DNA of 35,365 nucleotides. Source: an uncultured bacterium. Its GTDB lineage: Bacteria > Bacteroidota > Bacteroidia > Sphingobacteriales > Sphingobacteriaceae. The notes under the pieces are model-generated. The model was not told where the DNA came from. It ran no database searches and worked only from the letters and a program-made list of their open reading frames with translations. Below, in pieces: positions 33,576 through 35,365 of the stretch. Made by a program: the position numbers and the translations under genes. The stretch covers positions 1 through 35,365 of the forward strand of contig CAIMAP010000037.1 of assembly GCA_903838995.1 (NCBI GenBank). Direction: 5' to 3'. How positions within the stretch are numbered: position 1 is the first letter of the stretch; the number at the start of each line of letters is the position of its first letter.

Positions 33576-34280
33576 ATGAAAAAAATACCCCTGCTATATT
33601 TGTTCTTCTTACTGTGGAGTTCTGCTCAGGCTCAATCTTATAAGAAATCGAAATTCTTATATGGGCAAGCCGAAGAAAGCAGCCCATATACGCTCGGATT
33701 TTATGTTGGAAATGTTGAAAAAAGTCAATTAGCTAGCTCCGATTTTATCCAAGAGAAAAAAGATTTTGCATTTGGTTGCTTTATAGAAAAGCCATTAAAT
33801 TATCGATTTGCTATTTTAACCGACTTAAGATTACTCGGAGATATCAGTGGAGAAAATTTAAATACAACTATTACCTCGAGCAATAGCAATACTAAATATC
33901 ATCTGCTCCGCTCTTACGATTTAAATTGTGCATTAAAATATTTAATGGTAGATAAAGCGTATGGTAAAATTTCGATGTCTGCTGGTATTGGCATATTAAA
34001 TCGATCGACACATATTGAAAGCGCACTAATCGATACAAACTCTACGAATCAAGCTAATGTGGTGTTTCCTGTAACAATATATTATAGCAAGTCTATCAAT
34101 AAAAGAATTGATGCTACAATTTTATTTAGAAATTATTGGAGCTTGAGTGATGATATTGATGCTGTAAGATTAAATAAAAATAAGGATCAGTACCAATTAA
34201 TTGCCATTGGGCTGAGTTATAATTTTGGGAACAAAAACTATCGTTTTAAAAAACAAAACACTTGCCCTGCTCAACAATAA
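33576..34280 (+). CDS. Putative outer-membrane beta-barrel protein
   Basis: The track's start is a TTG; the ATG at 33576 begins a clean signal peptide MKKIPLLYLFFLLWSSAQAQ, giving 234 residues. The mature sequence alternates hydrophobic and polar residues in strand-like runs (YTLGFYVGNVEKSQLA, YRFAILTDLRLLGDIS, KYHLLRSYDLNCALKYLMV, ISMSAGIGILNR) and a late strand YQLIAIGLSYNFG, as in Bacteroidota outer-membrane beta-barrels. Unusually for a barrel, a basic tail (NKNYRFKKQNTCPAQQ) follows that last strand. No family name can be given. Gap to the convergent PiT gene is 11 bases. Confidence 0.62.
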   Translation: MKKIPLLYLFFLLWSSAQAQSYKKSKFLYGQAEESSPYTLGFYVGNVEKSQLASSDFIQEKKDFAFGCFIEKPLNYRFAILTDLRLLGDISGENLNTTITSSNSNTKYHLLRSYDLNCALKYLMVDKAYGKISMSAGIGILNRSTHIESALIDTNSTNQANVVFPVTIYYSKSINKRIDATILFRNYWSLSDDIDAVRLNKNKDQYQLIAIGLSYNFGNKNYRFKKQNTCPAQQ

Positions 34281-34291
34281 AAAGAAATATT

Positions 34292-35350
34292 TTATTTAAT
34301 AAAAATAGAAATAACAAAATAAATGAGCGCCGCTAATGCTGCAGAAACAGGAATGGTTAGGATCCAAGCCCATAATAAATTAACCGTTACGCCCCATCTT
34401 ACTGCAGAAACTCTTTTAGATAATCCAACCCCAATGATAGAACCGGTAATGGTATGGGTAGTAGATACTGGAATTTTAAAATGCTCTGTCATAAATAAAG
34501 TAATGGCACCGGCAGTTTCTGCAGCAACGCCTTCTAAAGGGGTTACCTTAGTAATTTTAGAGCCCATGGTTTTCACAATTTTCCAACCACCAGACATTGT
34601 ACCTAATGCAATGGCAGTGTAACATGCTAAAGGAATCCAATTGGGTAATTCAAAAACTTTTTTACCATTGACTAAATGTGTATTGATATGTAACCAGGTT
34701 GGCACTTGACTCATATCTGCATTTGCGCTACTTGTATAGACTACAATGGCTGCGGCAATAATACCCATTACTTTTTGTGCATCGTTACCGCCATGACCTA
34801 TACTAAATGCCGCGGATGAAACTAATTGCAACTTTCTAAACCACCACTCTGCTTTACTTGGAATCGCGTACTTACAAATATGAATAATGATAACCGATAA
34901 GGTATAAGCTAATATCATTCCAATAATAGGTGCAAGAAAAATAAAGGCAGCAATTTTTCCAATCACTTGAAAATTAACAATGGTAATGCCTCCGTGCGCA
35001 ATAGCTGCACCAGCAAAACCACCAATTAAAGTATGAGAAGAACTAGAAGGAATTCCAAACCACCAAGTGAGCAAACTCCAAAAAATGGCTGCAACTATTC
35101 CTGCTAAAATAACCACCAAATTAATTTGAGATGTGTCTACCGCTTTGGCAATAGTATTGGCAACATTGTGTTCTTTGAAAATTAAAAACGCAACGAAGTT
35201 AAAAAACGCAGCCCAAATAACAGCTTGCGTAGGCGACAATACTTTGGTGGAAACAACGGTTGCAATGGAGTTTGCAGCATCATGAAAACCATTGATATAA
35301 TCAAAAATTAAAGAAAGTGCAATAACGGTAAAAAGCAGTGTTAAACTCAT
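34292..35350 (-). CDS. PiT-family inorganic phosphate permease
   Basis: 352 residues with about ten membrane helices and the two inverted PiT repeats: FDYINGFHDAANSIATVVSTKVLSP at the N-terminus and FKIPVSTTHTITGSIIGVGLSKR at the C-terminus, with GIPSSSSHTLIGGFAGAAIAHGG and SIGHGGNDAQKVMGIIAA between. Cation-coupled phosphate uptake at the inner membrane. In many bacteria a DUF47 (PhoU-like) gene precedes it; here the upstream DNA is outside the window, with only 15 AT-rich bases left. Confidence 0.94.
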   Translation of the reverse strand: MSLTLLFTVIALSLIFDYINGFHDAANSIATVVSTKVLSPTQAVIWAAFFNFVAFLIFKEHNVANTIAKAVDTSQINLVVILAGIVAAIFWSLLTWWFGIPSSSSHTLIGGFAGAAIAHGGITIVNFQVIGKIAAFIFLAPIIGMILAYTLSVIIIHICKYAIPSKAEWWFRKLQLVSSAAFSIGHGGNDAQKVMGIIAAAIVVYTSSANADMSQVPTWLHINTHLVNGKKVFELPNWIPLACYTAIALGTMSGGWKIVKTMGSKITKVTPLEGVAAETAGAITLFMTEHFKIPVSTTHTITGSIIGVGLSKRVSAVRWGVTVNLLWAWILTIPVSAALAALIYFVISIFIK

Positions 35351-35365
35351 GTTTAAATTAATTAA

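Noticed and set aside
33538-33687. Longer RadA N-terminus in the track
   Set aside because: It overlaps the divergent gene, and RadA proteins start at the zinc finger (MAKSKTTYFCQNC).

Overview
The window reads as a chromosomal segment of a member of the Bacteroidota, most likely of the Chitinophagales/Sphingobacteriales kind; the finer placement is a guess from gene content. The evidence is an AT-rich composition, families largely confined to this phylum (DUF4270 lipoprotein, DUF4920 lipoprotein, TlpA/DUF4369-like periplasmic thioredoxins, an arginase-type formimidoylglutamase, a short GlgA-like protein beside panC), few Shine-Dalgarno sequences, and several upstream motifs matching the phylum's promoter consensus TTG-N17-23-TAnnTTTG. 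I see no tRNA, rRNA, CRISPR array, insertion sequence, prophage or defence island. Genes cover almost everything, no gene-free stretch reaches 300 bases, and the coding strand changes often.

Layout. 1-2379 (minus): a short GlgA-like protein, a DUF4270 lipoprotein and the 5' end of glmS. 2534-6403 (plus): panC, panD, a flippase-like membrane protein, a heptose-phosphate adenylyltransferase (rfaE2 type) and an acyl-CoA dehydrogenase, closed by a clear bidirectional terminator. 6480-7085 (minus): a SPOR-domain protein. 7168-10876 (plus): a translationally coupled pair, a TlpA-like thioredoxin and an M1 aminopeptidase lipoprotein. 10878-11588 (minus): a TerC-type membrane protein. 11767-13515 (plus): aspS. 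13517-17392 (minus): rhodanese, SNF2-family ATPase and a BioY-like transporter. 17507-20153 (plus): an APC permease and a serine hydrolase lipoprotein. 20237-21139 (minus): a four-helix membrane protein and a GNAT acetyltransferase. 21218-23801 (plus): fabD, tsaE and an alanine-dehydrogenase-like gene. 23803-26093 (minus): an extended SDR, crcB and tryptophan 2,3-dioxygenase. 26182-29764 (plus): formimidoylglutamase family, TlpA-like lipoprotein and Xaa-Pro aminopeptidase. 29766-30659 (minus): SirB1 family. 30736-31518 (plus): SAM methyltransferase and a second bidirectional terminator. 31568-33537 (minus): DUF4920 lipoprotein and radA. 33576-34280 (plus): a probable outer-membrane beta-barrel. 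34292-35350 (minus): a PiT phosphate permease.

Most of this is housekeeping: coenzyme A precursor synthesis (panC, panD), envelope sugar precursors (glmS, rfaE2), fatty acid synthesis and oxidation (fabD, acyl-CoA dehydrogenase), translation (aspS, tsaE), recombination (radA), amino-acid breakdown (tryptophan dioxygenase, formimidoylglutamase, peptidases), and fluoride, phosphate and amino-acid transport. I found no convincing new multi-gene system. The points worth a second look are: (i) four convergent gene pairs meeting at the identical heptamer TAAATTA, while two others have strong hairpin terminators; (ii) promoter motifs placed so close to the start codon that the mRNAs should be leaderless or nearly so (panD and the methyltransferase are the best cases); (iii) three family members lacking a signature residue: the GlgA-like protein without its ADP-glucose loop, the alanine-dehydrogenase-like protein with Gln in place of the catalytic His, and the formimidoylglutamase with Ser in place of a manganese-binding Asp.
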